This document shows positions 51,430 to 61,500 of a stretch of DNA of 64,000 nucleotides, piece after piece. A program made the translations under genes and the position numbers. The stretch is from positions 186,001-250,000 of the forward strand of contig KV918835.1 of assembly GCA_002049455.2 (NCBI GenBank). The letters run 5' to 3'. The stretch comes from Porphyra umbilicalis (Eukaryota > Rhodophyta > Bangiophyceae > Bangiales > Bangiaceae). Each line of letters starts with the position of its first letter. Within the stretch, counting starts at the first letter, position 1. The notes under the pieces were generated by a model. The model saw only the letters and a program-made list of their open reading frames with translations. It was not told the DNA's origin and made no database searches.

Positions 51430-51828
51430 TTGCTGATCTCCGAATTTTGTCCTGGGGGACAGAGACAGAGACTGACTCTGAATAAGAGCACTCTATTGGT
51501 TTAAAACGACAGTAAGAAGGCATCGAAGCCAATAGAAAGCCCGCATTCTGTGCCAGGACCTTGCATCGAGCAGAACTCACTGTTTGTTGCCGCTTGATCC
51601 GCTTTTCTTGGCATTGAGCAAGCTGCCCAAGCGAGATCTTGAGAACTTCTACTGTCTCCTCGCCAGAAGTGCAGATGAGAGGAGGAGCTGATGTTGATTT
51701 CCAGGCTGCATGGGCACATGTAAGAAATCAGGAGCACCAAGTCAGTCCCAGGGGCGCATCTGATTGGTGGAGAGAGTCGGTCCGCAAGTCAGTCTCTGTC
51801 CACCAGGACAAAATTCGGGGATCAGCAA
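51430..51828 (-). mobile_element. MITE family M1, copy 2
   Basis: 399 bp, inverted relative to copy 1. Termini TTGCTGATC(T/C)CCGAATTTTG, flanked by TA (51428-51429, 51829-51830). It shares the internal landmarks GCATCGAAGCCAATAGA and CATCTGATTGGTGGAGAGAG with copy 1 in reverse. No ORF. Confidence 0.9.
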
Positions 51829-51839
51829 TACTCTTCCCG

Positions 51840-52240
51840 GTTCATCCCAGCCCAGCCCACCTGTACGTCCAAGCACAGCTCACCCCACTACAACAACCGC
51901 ACATGCCCCACCCCATACACTCCAACCACCGGACCCTACCCACATCCACGCCATCCGAACCCGCCTCGCCTCGCCTCTTACACACTGCACACCCTACCAA
52001 CCCCGCCCTACGCACACGCACACCACCCCAACCCACCCCGCGCCGCCTCCTACGCCCCCCACACCCCCCACCCCACACACCCCCGACCCCACACCCCTCC
52101 CACCCCACACCCCTCCCACCCCACACCCCTCCCACCCCACACCCCCCCCACCCTACCCGCACCCACCCGACCCCGCCGCGATCACGGAACCCCACCCGAC
52201 CCATGCCCCCCACCCCACCCACCAACGACGACCACCGCTG
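51840..52240. repeat. C-rich low-complexity tract
   Basis: Almost purine-free (CCCACACCCCTCC)n-like sequence. The regular part, about 52060-52160, repeats CACCCCACACCCCTCC with a 17-bp period. The complementary strand is G-rich and could form G-quadruplexes. The Pro/Thr/His ORF across it is compositional. Confidence 0.8.
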
Positions 52241-52249
52241 AGACAACTT

Positions 52250-52790
52250 TTGGACGAAATAATTCTGTCATGGGGGCTGAAATTCCGACCGACCCGCACA
52301 CTTCATGTGCATGCCGTGTCATGAATTACTCTAGTGCCTGTGAACACTGGCCCAGTGGCTGGAATCGGGTGTGAAAACTGACACTGTTGAACGATCAGCA
52401 ATCCGGGGTGGTCGCGGACGGACAAAGTAGCCTACAAGCGTCTTTAAGAGAGTAGAAGTTTCGTGTAATGGCCTTTTAAGTGTAGTAGATTACATTTCTA
52501 ATCCCCATGTTGAGAAATGCTGGGAAAATCATAAAAGAGAAAGATATACGTCGTCAAATGGCTTACAAAACAACAGTTGCGGACCGAAAGTATGAATACT
52601 CAATTTATTAGTTCGTTGGGTTATCCTTTTTTGGTGACAATATTGTTCAGTTGGTCAGAACGGCGGAATCGTAATCCGCACGTCGTGGGTACGAATCCCA
52701 CTTTTGGTCAGCTGTTATTGTCTAATTATTTGGACAGTGCATTCTTAAGGGCCTGGACGGGAGTTCAAGTCTCACCGAGAGTTGTTTTTT
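52250..52790. other. AT-rich island, possible organellar insert
   Basis: About 540 bp much richer in A/T than either flank. It contains a tRNA-like sequence (listed separately) and a second T-arm-like motif GGGAGTTCAAGTCTCACC at about 52760-52777. Clustered tRNA-like parts in AT-rich DNA suggest a mitochondrial or plastid fragment, but no organellar protein gene is visible. Confidence 0.35.
52636..52709 (+). tRNA. tRNA-like sequence, anticodon CGT (Thr)
   Basis: The D arm (GTTC, loop AGTTGGTCA, GAAC), anticodon arm (GCGGA, loop ATCGTAA, TCCGC), 5-nt variable loop and T arm (GTGGG, TACGAAT, CCCAC) fit the cloverleaf exactly with normal spacing. The acceptor stem (GACAATA with TTTTGGT) pairs at only five of seven positions. 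It is probably a pseudogene or a transferred organellar tRNA. Confidence 0.5.
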
Positions 52791-52791
52791 T

Positions 52792-53476
52792 ATTCCAGGC
52801 ACGTAAGTGCAATACCTCGGCCTTCAGGGTGGTGGCGCGCTCGGCGACGCATCGATACCGGGTACGCCGGCCGGCTCCATGGCCGCGAGAACGCACGGGG
52901 GCACGTACAGCCACGTTGCCGTGGCAGGGGGGGCGTGGGGCGGGGAAAGGGGTGCCGCCGCCGCCGCCGCAGCGGCGGCGGCCCGCCGGCGTGGTGCAGC
53001 GCCTACGGACGGGGCCGTCACACCGCCACGCAGCGTAGCTGCGCGCGGCCGACACGGCGCACGGGCGGGCAGATGGGATCGACTACTGCGCGACGGGGCG
53101 CCTCTAACCGCACCGGTAGATGGCGTCAGCAACCTCCGACGCGCCGCCGCCACAGAAGCCGGCGCGCAGGCACAATGACCCGCGGGTCATCGTGGGCGCT
53201 TCAAACTCCGGAAGTCGGTTGCCGCGCGCCATTCGGGGCGGTGGGTGGGAGCAGGAGGGCAGCGCCCTGTACCCCTGTGGCAGGACAGTCCTTCTGAGCC
53301 ACGTAACTCCATTCGCTTTTAGCGTCATCGCGACACTTCCAAAACTGACATGCCCTCAGATCCCTGAGGACACGAATTCAGACAGTCACCTCTGAAACGG
53401 AGAGCATGTCCCACGATCTCAGTATATGTGTGCATCACTACATTTTGAGAGTACCCTGTCCTAAAGGCCAGGAAAT
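52792..53476 (+). repeat. Dispersed repeat R1, copy 2
   Basis: Direct repeat of 414-1121 with scattered substitutions. Its right end overlaps the 3' end of the next minus-strand ORF, where the two copies share CATTTTGAGAG(C/T)ACCCTGTCC. No domain in any frame. Confidence 0.75.
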
Positions 53477-54726
53477 ATAACATACGGAAGCCTGTTGCCC
53501 CGGCCTGGCACGGTCCTCCAGTTTCAGGTATTGCGTCCCCGACGCGAGCAGCAGCTCGATCCTATCCGACCGCGTCGCCTCGGCGGCGGCTCGCGACACG
53601 AGCATGTTGTGCCGCATGTGCTGGTCGAGGGAGGGCACCTCCGTCGGCGCCAGGGTGCAAAAGGCGACGGCCTTGTCGTTTTTCCGCCACAGGTTCTGGG
53701 TGTCACGGCTGGAGGTTGTGAAAACGGGCAGCACCGGCGGCTCGTCAGTCGCGTCCAGCCCCGTCGATCCACTCGACATGACGCTCGCCGCCATCACCTC
53801 CCGCGTCCCTTGGGCGAAATCCATCCGCCACGGCGTGCGGCAGAAAGCGTTACGGGCAGTCGCGCAGAGGTGGTTGATGATGTGCGCACGTTGACCCATC
53901 TCCATGGTGGCCTTGTCGGCGACTTCAAGAATCCTCCTGAGGTCGGTATCCAGCTTGCGGATGCGAGCCTTCACGCAGCTGATGGTCTTGCGGAGCCGGA
54001 AGGTGTCCCTGGCTCCCTCCGCCAACGCGTAGGTCCAGTTTTGGAGCGCCGAGGTGTCCCGCCGCAAAAATGACACACACTGCGACAGATCGGACTGGAC
54101 GACAGCGGTGAGAGCGGCGGTGGAGTCCTAAAGACCGGGCAGGGCTAGAATCCTGCCGCCACTGTTTGTGAGGATGCTGAGCGGGTCCTCCTCAGACGCG
54201 CCCGTATTCCCCTCCTCCTGCAGGTCCGTCTCCTCCGCCTCATCCGTCACCTCTGTTGCCTTGCTCTTGGGGGCATTGAACGCTTTCTTGCGAGGGCAGG
54301 CAGTACGGTCGCCTTGCGCTTGCGGGACTTGAACGGTCTCTTGGACGGAGCAGGCAGGACAAATGGCATGGTGACGCATGCCTTGAGCATCGCCCAGGAG
54401 TGGTTGCGACACTGGTAGCCGACGCGGGTCTTGAACGTCTTTGCAAACATGCCCCCCGGGCAGGGCACCGGCGGCTTGGCTTTAAAGCGGCGGATGCGCG
54501 CGAGAAAAGACCTGTTCTTCTGGTTGGTCCATTCACCCCTCCACCACGAGTCGCGCCCGTCCTTCAAACCATGGAAAAGCGCCTCCGGGCGGCTCTGCTG
54601 CACATCGATGACGAGCGCCTGGCTCCTGGTCAGCGGGCCCGTGCCGTACAGCCGAAGATGGGGTGGGGCGGGCGGGGGCACCCTCCGAGGGCGGGACGCT
54701 ATCGGGAGGCCCCACGGGCGCGCCAC
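53438..54726 (-). pseudogene. Unknown gene, interrupted
   Basis: I do not recognise the product. The best part is 53438-54076 (212 codons): helical sequence with FRLRKTISCVKARIRKLDTD, EVADKATMEMGQRAHIINHL, then RKNDKAVAFCTLAPTEVPSL and DRIELLLASGTQYLKLEDR. The same frame continues upstream through a TAG (54128-54130) into an acidic stretch (KATEVTDEAEETDLQEEG). Further upstream, protein-like sequence shifts to another frame (54290-54640), with RGEWTNQKNRSFLARIRRFK, FKTRVGYQCRNHSWAMLKAC and a basic RPFKSRKRK patch. One stop and one frameshift therefore break an otherwise plausible ~400-residue protein. Its last ~15 codons lie in repeat R1, so the 3' end may be replaced. Confidence 0.45.
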
Positions 54727-55260
54727 CGCCGGGCATCACCAGCTCTGGGATGTCCTCGGGGTCAGCGGCGGTCTACACCTCGGCGAAGTGGGTCATTCCG
54801 GCGGCAACCGCCGGCCTCGGAGCGCGGGCCGGCATACTGGCCGACATTACCAAGAGGAACAAGTGTCCAAGACGCAATGAAGGGCTAGCGTCGGCGTCGC
54901 CGGACCTGGAAGGAGGAGTGGCTTGTGTAGCGACACGGAGTACGATCATCCTGGGGATCGTGCTCATGGATTGAGTAAACGAGTGCGCAAGATTGATATA
55001 GATTCCTACCCCACGGGCTCTATTGCAGATGGTAGCCTGTATTACTTCGAGTGATGTTGTGAGGAGGGTCTGCCGAATTTGATGAGAGAGCAAGACCTGC
55101 CCATGGGGCGCCACCCCTGGTCAACGTAACGTGTGCAGAGGGAGCCTCCATATGAGTTGACACTCGTGCGACCGACATGCTGTTGCCCGGCGCAGAGGGG
55201 ATGGTAGGCACGAGGGGTACCTCAACCACAGAGTCACCCGCTGACCACCCTCTAACCGTC
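54727..55260. other. Spacer, no gene seen
   Basis: Mixed-composition DNA between the unknown gene and the ankyrin gene. No clear repeat. Confidence 0.3.
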
Positions 55261-56490
55261 TCACGCTTCTCGCCGCAGCGACGTCACTCTGAGCTGTCCA
55301 CGCCATCGGCGCCCGGGGTAGCATGGCGCAAGCACGCAACCGTGCGGAGCGCCGCGGCCAGCTTTCGGACCGGTGCGCGCTCCCGCGAGCTGCCCACCTC
55401 GCGCGTGACGCGCTCCTTGGCCGACAGCGCCACTTGGAGCGGCGTCGCTCGTCGCTGTCGAGCGCGGCCGGGTGTCACGGGCAGCGATCAGCACCATGCA
55501 AACGGACGGCGTGAGTGCAGCCGCCGCCCAGTGCGGCGCCGTGCGGCGCATGTCGCCACCAGCAGCGTTCACGCTCGCCCCGCGCTTGAGCAGCATCCGC
55601 ACCATGCGCAAGTTGGACGCGCGCACCGCGCAGTCGAGGGCGATGTTCCCGGCGTCTACGTCATTGCGAAAGTCAACGTCCGCCCGAGCGCCAATCAGCG
55701 CCGACAGTGCCAGCACGTCCTGTTTACGCCCGCGGCGGCACAGGATGTCCAGCGCCCGCGCGCGCCGACGAGCCATCCAGCAGAGGCAGCGCGTCGACGC
55801 TGCAGCCTCCCCCGATCAGCACCGGGATCACGGCGGAGGGGTTGGCCGAGAATGGTAGCCTCCATGGCGCCCATGAAATGTGGGCAAGGCAGCGCCACGT
55901 CATGTCGCGCGCCCACCTCCAGCAGCCGCCCGACGACGTCCGGCGTCCGCAGTGAGGACGAGCATGCACGTCCGCTCCGTCAAGTCCGCCCCGACGTGGC
56001 GGAGGGCGCCCTCCAAAACGGTGCGACACATGACCGACGTCAGCGGTCCCGCCAGAGTCAGCGCGTATTGCCCACGGTCGATGCTGAAAGTCGCGCTCGC
56101 GCCCCGCGACAGTAGAAAGGCGGCCACGTCGACGCACTGGTTCCGCACCTCCATGGTCAGCGGCGTCTCCTCATCCTGGTTGGACAGCGCGGTGAGCTCG
56201 GCGTCCGCCTCTGCCAGCCGCATCACCGCCGGCATGTGCCCTACCCGCGCCGACAGGTGTAGGGGTGCGCTCAATCACAAGTCACCACCCCTACCGTCGG
56301 CGGGAAACCCCGACGCCAGCAGCACGTCGATGGTCTCCACAGAGCCGCACCGAGCTGCCATGTGCATCGACGACCGAGAACGCCAGGTGTGCTCCTCGCG
56401 CCAGCCGTCGCCCGCAGCAGCAATCGCCGCCGCCGTGGTGGCCGCGTCGCCACTGGACGCTGCGGCGAGGATGGGCGACATTGACGCCAT
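55261..56490 (-). pseudogene. Ankyrin-repeat protein, broken
   Basis: Ankyrin repeats are protein-protein interaction modules; no other domain is visible. The start ATG at 56490 (MASMSPILAAASSGD) follows an in-frame TAG at about 56513-56515. Repeats seen in order: SMHMAARCGSVETIDVLLAS; APLHLSARVGHMPAVMRLAE; EETPLTMEVRNQCVDVAAFL; and, after frame changes near 55900, GNIALDCAVRASNLRMVRML with KRGASVNAAGGDMRRTAPHW. A TGA at 56275-56277 lies between two well-formed repeats in the same frame, and frame changes at about 55900 and 55770 interrupt it again. No GT-AG introns were evident at these places. The last 80 codons of the downstream ORF lose the repeat pattern. Confidence 0.65.
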
Positions 56491-56523
56491 GGGCTCGGAC
56501 GCGTCGGCCGCCTAGTCTTACGT

Positions 56524-57640
56524 CATAGCGTCCAGGTCGGACGGGCCGTAGTCATCCAGATAGCTCCGGCGCTACCAGAGGTAATCCTACAGGCGGTGGC
56601 CAGTGCCGGCAGCCCCCCAGGTGCGCCTCCGCGAGGCGCTCGGGTGGCATGTCCACCGCCGTGTGCGCCGCGCGCAGGTGCTCGACGAATGCGGCGCCCG
56701 CCCCCACGGCCGCACCACAGCTGAGCAGTGGGCAGACACCCAGGGAGGGGCCGCACCAACACCCGCACCAGACCCACCGTCAACAGCAGGAGAGGGCGGC
56801 GGCGCGGCAACGGCCGACGCGGCCGCGGCGCCACCCACCGCCAGCGAGCTCGCAACCGAGCGGGCCGCCGGCGCGGCGGAAGGCGCGCCCGGGCGCGCAG
56901 CACACCCCGCCTCGTGCTCCGCCAGCGTCAGGCGCGCGGGCGTCGACCGACCGGTAGGAAGCAAGCCGCCGCAGTGGCGGCAGCCGCGCAGGCCGGTTGG
57001 CCGACAGCACCGACGCGGCACGACCGCCGCCGCGGCGCACGGCGGGTAGCGCCCGCCGGGCGCACCTGCTGCACGGGCGGCGGCGCCACGATGGCCGTGG
57101 CCGGGAGCCAGCTGCCCGTTTCCGGCGCGGGCGCGAGACGGTCGGCGACGCCGAGCGCCGTCGCCATGGACCGCTTCCTAACCGAAGACGGGAGCAGCAG
57201 CGTCGCTTCCGGGTAGGCCGTCAGCAGCGGCCACACGTTGGGGAGTAGTTCGGTAAAGACGTGGTAAAAGGTCGCCCCGTGGTGTTGGCCGAGGTCCACG
57301 ACGAGGCCGGCGCCGGCGTAGGGGGCGGCGCTCCCCGCCCCCGCCGCACCCGCCCCGCCGGCGGCGGTGGCACCCCCCCCGGCGCAACGGCAAAGGGCAC
57401 GGTGTGGGGTCCGTCGCCGCCGCCGTCGGCGGTCGGCTCGTCTGGCCAGGCGCCCTCCTTGGCCCACCTCCCCACGTCGACGAGCGCCGCGTCGCCGTCG
57501 GGGCCGACGCGCAGCACCTGACCGGCGGCGTTGACGTACCAGCGGGCCCCTCCGCCGCCGGCCACAAGCACCGCCACGAGTGGGCGGTTGCACGGTGCTC
57601 CCCGCCATGCCCGGCAGCGGCCGGCACAATGGATCTCGAC
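56524..57640 (-). pseudogene. GT61-like glycosyltransferase remnant
   Basis: A segment at about 57320-57090 resembles the core of glycosyltransferase family 61 (DUF563), Golgi enzymes that add sugars such as xylose or N-acetylglucosamine: LVVDLGQHHGATFYHVFTEL, LPNVWPLLTAYPEATLLLPS and SVRKRSMATALGVADRLAPA. The pattern FYH..TELLPN..PLL matches the family's HW..E.LP..W box. Upstream, in another frame, is protein-like sequence (VAGGGGARWYVNAAGQVLRV, GRWAKEGAWPDE). Downstream the frame changes again; a plausible C-terminus (GAAFVEHLRAAHTAVDMPPE) ends near 56524-56600. At least two frameshifts. No signal anchor located. Family assignment is tentative. Confidence 0.4.
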
Positions 57641-58023
57641 TGCTGTAGATGGGTCTCGACAGCAGTCCCTGCGCAGTGGAGCTCAACCGGGTAGCTAGGC
57701 GCTGGATATCGCCCCCGTCGTCGTTGAGCAGGACATTGTGACAGAGCCAATCACCGCTCAATACAAGAATCTCATGTGGCCAATGAATGCTCGCAGGCTG
57801 CGGCATGCCCCACCCCCCAGCTGGTCCACTCAGCGCGCTAGGCGGGCACTTGGTGGGCGCCGCGCTGGCGACACGGCCGGGATGTCGTGATGGTGATACG
57901 CGGCGCGCGCCTGCGGCGGGGGGGGGGGGACTTCGAGCCCGAAGCCCCGCGGGGTGCACAAGGGGCCTTCGGCGTTTGGCCGGCGCCCCTTTGTGGTGGC
58001 TGGCGGGACGGTCGGGCACCCGA
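57641..58023. other. Spacer, no gene seen
   Basis: No domain. The region is open on the minus strand (ORF 56928-58571), mainly through the 19-bp array to the right. Confidence 0.3.
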
Positions 58024-58385
58024 GGGGACAGTTCGCGACGCGGGGGACAGTTCGCGAGCAGGGGGACAGTTCGCGACGCGGGGGACAGTTCGCGAGCAGG
58101 GGGACAGTTCGCGACGCGGGGGACAGCTCGCGACGCGAAGGACAGCTCGCGATCCGGGGAAAAGTTCGCGAGCCGGGGCACAGTTCGCGAGCCGGGGCAC
58201 AGTTCGCGAGCGGGGGGACAGTTCGCGACGCGGGGGACAGTTCGCGACGCGGGGACAGTTCGCGAGCCGGGGGACAGTTCGCGAGCCGGGGGACAGTTCG
58301 CGAGCCGAGGGACAGTTCGCGAGCGGGGGGACATTTCGCGACGCGGGCGACAGTTCGCTACGCGGGGGAAAGTTCGCGGCGGGCG
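58024..58385. repeat. 19-bp minisatellite, ~19 units
   Basis: Tandem units of GGGGACAGTTCGCGACGCG, with the last five bases alternating between ACGCG, AGCAG and AGCCG types. Since 19 is not a multiple of three, the reading frame rotates each unit, yet long ORFs cross it on both strands (for example ANCPPARELSPGSRTVPRL on minus). These ORFs are compositional. Confidence 0.93.
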
Positions 58386-58599
58386 CCGAGATCCGCCGCC
58401 GCGGGGCGCCACCGCAGTGGGTCCGCGGGCGGCCTGGTTGGGGGGGGGGGGAGTGGGGGGGTGCCGGCGAGGACGGCAACGCCCGCGTCGGCGCGCCGGC
58501 ACGCCGCCGCCCCGCCGTCCGTTTTTCACCGTCTGAGGCGGCCCACACGCCACGCTCAGCAGATTGACCACACGGCTTCTCTGCTGCTCAAAATCTGGT

Positions 58600-61500
58600 C
58601 GGATTTTGACCAGCCTCTGGCCACGGGGAAAACATTGTTATGCCGGGAAGACACACACATTACTACATTACAGAGTGACACCAGCAGGGGTCTTGAAGCG
58701 TTGGTCACTGGAAAACGACGACGCCCGCCCGCCGCCGCCGTTGACGCGAACGCTGCCGGCAAGGGGCGGGCGGTGCGGGCGGCGCCGCGCCGCCGCGACT
58801 GGGGCGGGGGCGTCGGGCGGGGCGGCGGCGCCGACCGCAAGCCGCTTCGACGCCTTTATCGTCGGCTCGACCGTCGCCGCCGTCCCTGCCGCGTCGGCCG
58901 CCCCCCCCCGCGCCGGCAGGTGCCAAGACTGGTGGCCCACAAGGCCGCGTCGGCGGCCTTGTGGGCGTCACGCAGGTGAGAGCGGACGCCCAGCCACAGC
59001 GGATTGCCTGCGGCGGTCGCGCCGCAGCTCGCGACCGGGCAGCGGTGCTCAGCGGCCGTGTCAGCCGCACCAGCCGACGAGGCGGGCGGGGGGGGGGGGG
59101 AACGCGAACGAGCAGGGGGGGTGCAGGGGGGGGGGGGGAGGACAGAAGCGCCAGAGGATTGAGAGATGACGGGGGGGGGGGGGGCAAAGGCGCGCTCGCC
59201 CGCGCCGGACGGCACGGGGGACGGGGCACGAGGGGTAGAGGGACAGTCACTGTCGTCGGGGGGGTAGTCAAACCGTCTGAGTACGCCGGGATCGGCCAGT
59301 TCTGTGATTGCGCGGGGGAGCTACACCCCGCCGCCTTGCCAGGCCGGGCCGCCCGACCGGGTAGCGGAGGGGAGGCAGCAGGTGGCGCGACTGCCGGCGC
59401 GGCGGCGCGAACCCCGTGCTCGTCTGGTGGCGACACGGCCACAGGCGCACGTGCGTGCGCGTTGGACGTGGAGCAGAGGGCGCTCGCGGCACGACAACCG
59501 TCAGTTTGAGAGGTCGCGGGAAGCCCCTCCCCCACGTCCGACTCTCTGGACACGCGCAGGGTAGGCGGCACGCTGGCAGCAGCGTGCGCCTCCGCCGGAG
59601 ACGCAGTGATGACCGGCCCCGCGGCAACGCCGGCAACGTGTGGCGGCGCCACAGCGGCAGCGCGCAGCCAGGCACCCGCGCGTCCGTCCGGCAATGCGGA
59701 CCGGCGGCGCGCCGCCCACACAGACGAGGCGGTGCCCCGACGTGGAGTCGAGCGGCGCCCGCACTCGCCGCTTAGCGGCGGGCGTCGGTGGGGGAGCGCG
59801 CGCACCAGCGGCCGGCGCGCTCCGAGGAGCCCCTCCCCCAAGCCACAGTCGTCGTTCCCCACGTCGGGGGGGAGGCGCACCAACGCGGCGGCAGCGGCGT
59901 CGGCGCCGGCAGCAGCGGCGACAGCGCGCGCGGTGGTGCCCCGCGCACGACGGGCGATGCCCGCAAGGGCGGCGGCCCGCAGGCGGCGCGCGACGGCAAC
60001 CGGCGCGTCGTGGCGGGCCATGATGCGCGCGGTCGCCCGCCGCAACCCACGCGCGGTCCTCAGGCGGACGCCCGACTCGGCGTCGAGTCGCCCCTTGGGC
60101 GACGGCGACGTTGGAGGCCTGGGCAGAGCCAGCGACGACACCGCCAAGTCCGTGTTCGCCGTGGCGGCGGCCGACGCGGCCACGCACACGCCGCGCGCCT
60201 CCGCCGCACCAGCGCGCGCCTTCGTGGCGGCCGGATCGAGCCGACGCGGTGGGGGCGGCCGCGTCAGCGGGCCTCCACCACGGCGCCGTCGGCGATGCGG
60301 AAAAGCGCCGCCGCCAGCGTCAAAGCGCCCACGGCGCCGCCCGGCACGCGCCGGACAGCCGCGGCGACCGAGTCGGCCAACGGGGGGAGTCAGGCAGCAG
60401 TGCCCGCCGACACGTCCGCATCCACCACCCCGCTGCATCCATAAGTTGGGCGGCCGCGAGCGAACTGCGGTCCCCGCGCGCCGGGGCGTCGGGGAGTTCA
60501 CTGCAGTGCGGGGGCTGGTGGGGGGCGTGCTGCGGCCACCGGGTGAGGCGGACACAGCAAAAACTTCTGCCCGCCCGGGCGAGGCGCGATCCGATCCGGG
60601 GGGGGGTCGGTCGCCGTCGTGGCGACCACCCGCATCCCGATCCCGGATGCGGGATCGACCCGTCCCGTCGGCGCGAGAAGTTTCCTCGGCCGCCGCGTCA
60701 TCTTCGGCGGCCGCCGAAAACGTGGGGGGGTGGGCGGCAAACAGAAATTTCCGACTGTACGGCAGCAACCGAAGCGGGGTCGAAGCCGCTGGCTGGGAAT
60801 TCTCGTCTCCCGGCCGGTCGGCGTCGACCGCCTCCACGGCCGCCTCCCTGGGGGGAACCAGGCGGGCGCTGTCCGCCCCGCACCGGGCGGCTCCGCGACG
60901 CTGAGCGTCGGCACCAGCGGCCGCCGCCGCTGGGGGCGCCGCACGGCCGCCCATGGCGCCACCATGCACCCAGCTGCTGCACGTACGGGGCGAGCTCCTG
61001 GGGCAGCAGCGGGCGGAGGCCGTCCCAGTGAGCGGGCGGCATGCCCACCGCTCGTCCAGCGACGACAGCTTGGCGCGGCGGCGCGCACGTAGAAGGCGCG
61101 CCACCTCCGCGCCGCCTCGGCCGACAGCCCGCGTCGGCGCGGGGCGCCCAACAGCGACAGCGAGAGGGGTTTGACCCCCCGCAAGAGCTTGAGCGTGGCG
61201 GCGGCCGGACAGCGCCACCGCCGCCTCAAATGCGTCGGCGTGCTGTGCCAGCAGGCGCACCTCGGCGAGGTCGCCGGCGCGGTCGACGTCGACGACAGCC
61301 CGTTTGGGCAGCCCGGCGGCCGCCGACAGCAGCTCACGCAGCCGCCAGGTGCGCGTCTCGCGCGCGAGCGCCGGACGTAGACAGTCCGCAGCGTCACCGG
61401 CGGGGCGACCCAGCGGCGAGGCCGCGCAGCACGGCGCCCGCGGCGGCCGCGCGGGCGAGCCGGGCGGCCGCCGCCACGGCAGCGCCTCCGTCTTGGTCTT

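Noticed and set aside
51639-52324. Two Pro/Thr/His ORFs across the C-rich tract
   Set aside because: Purely compositional; no stops can occur in purine-free repeats.
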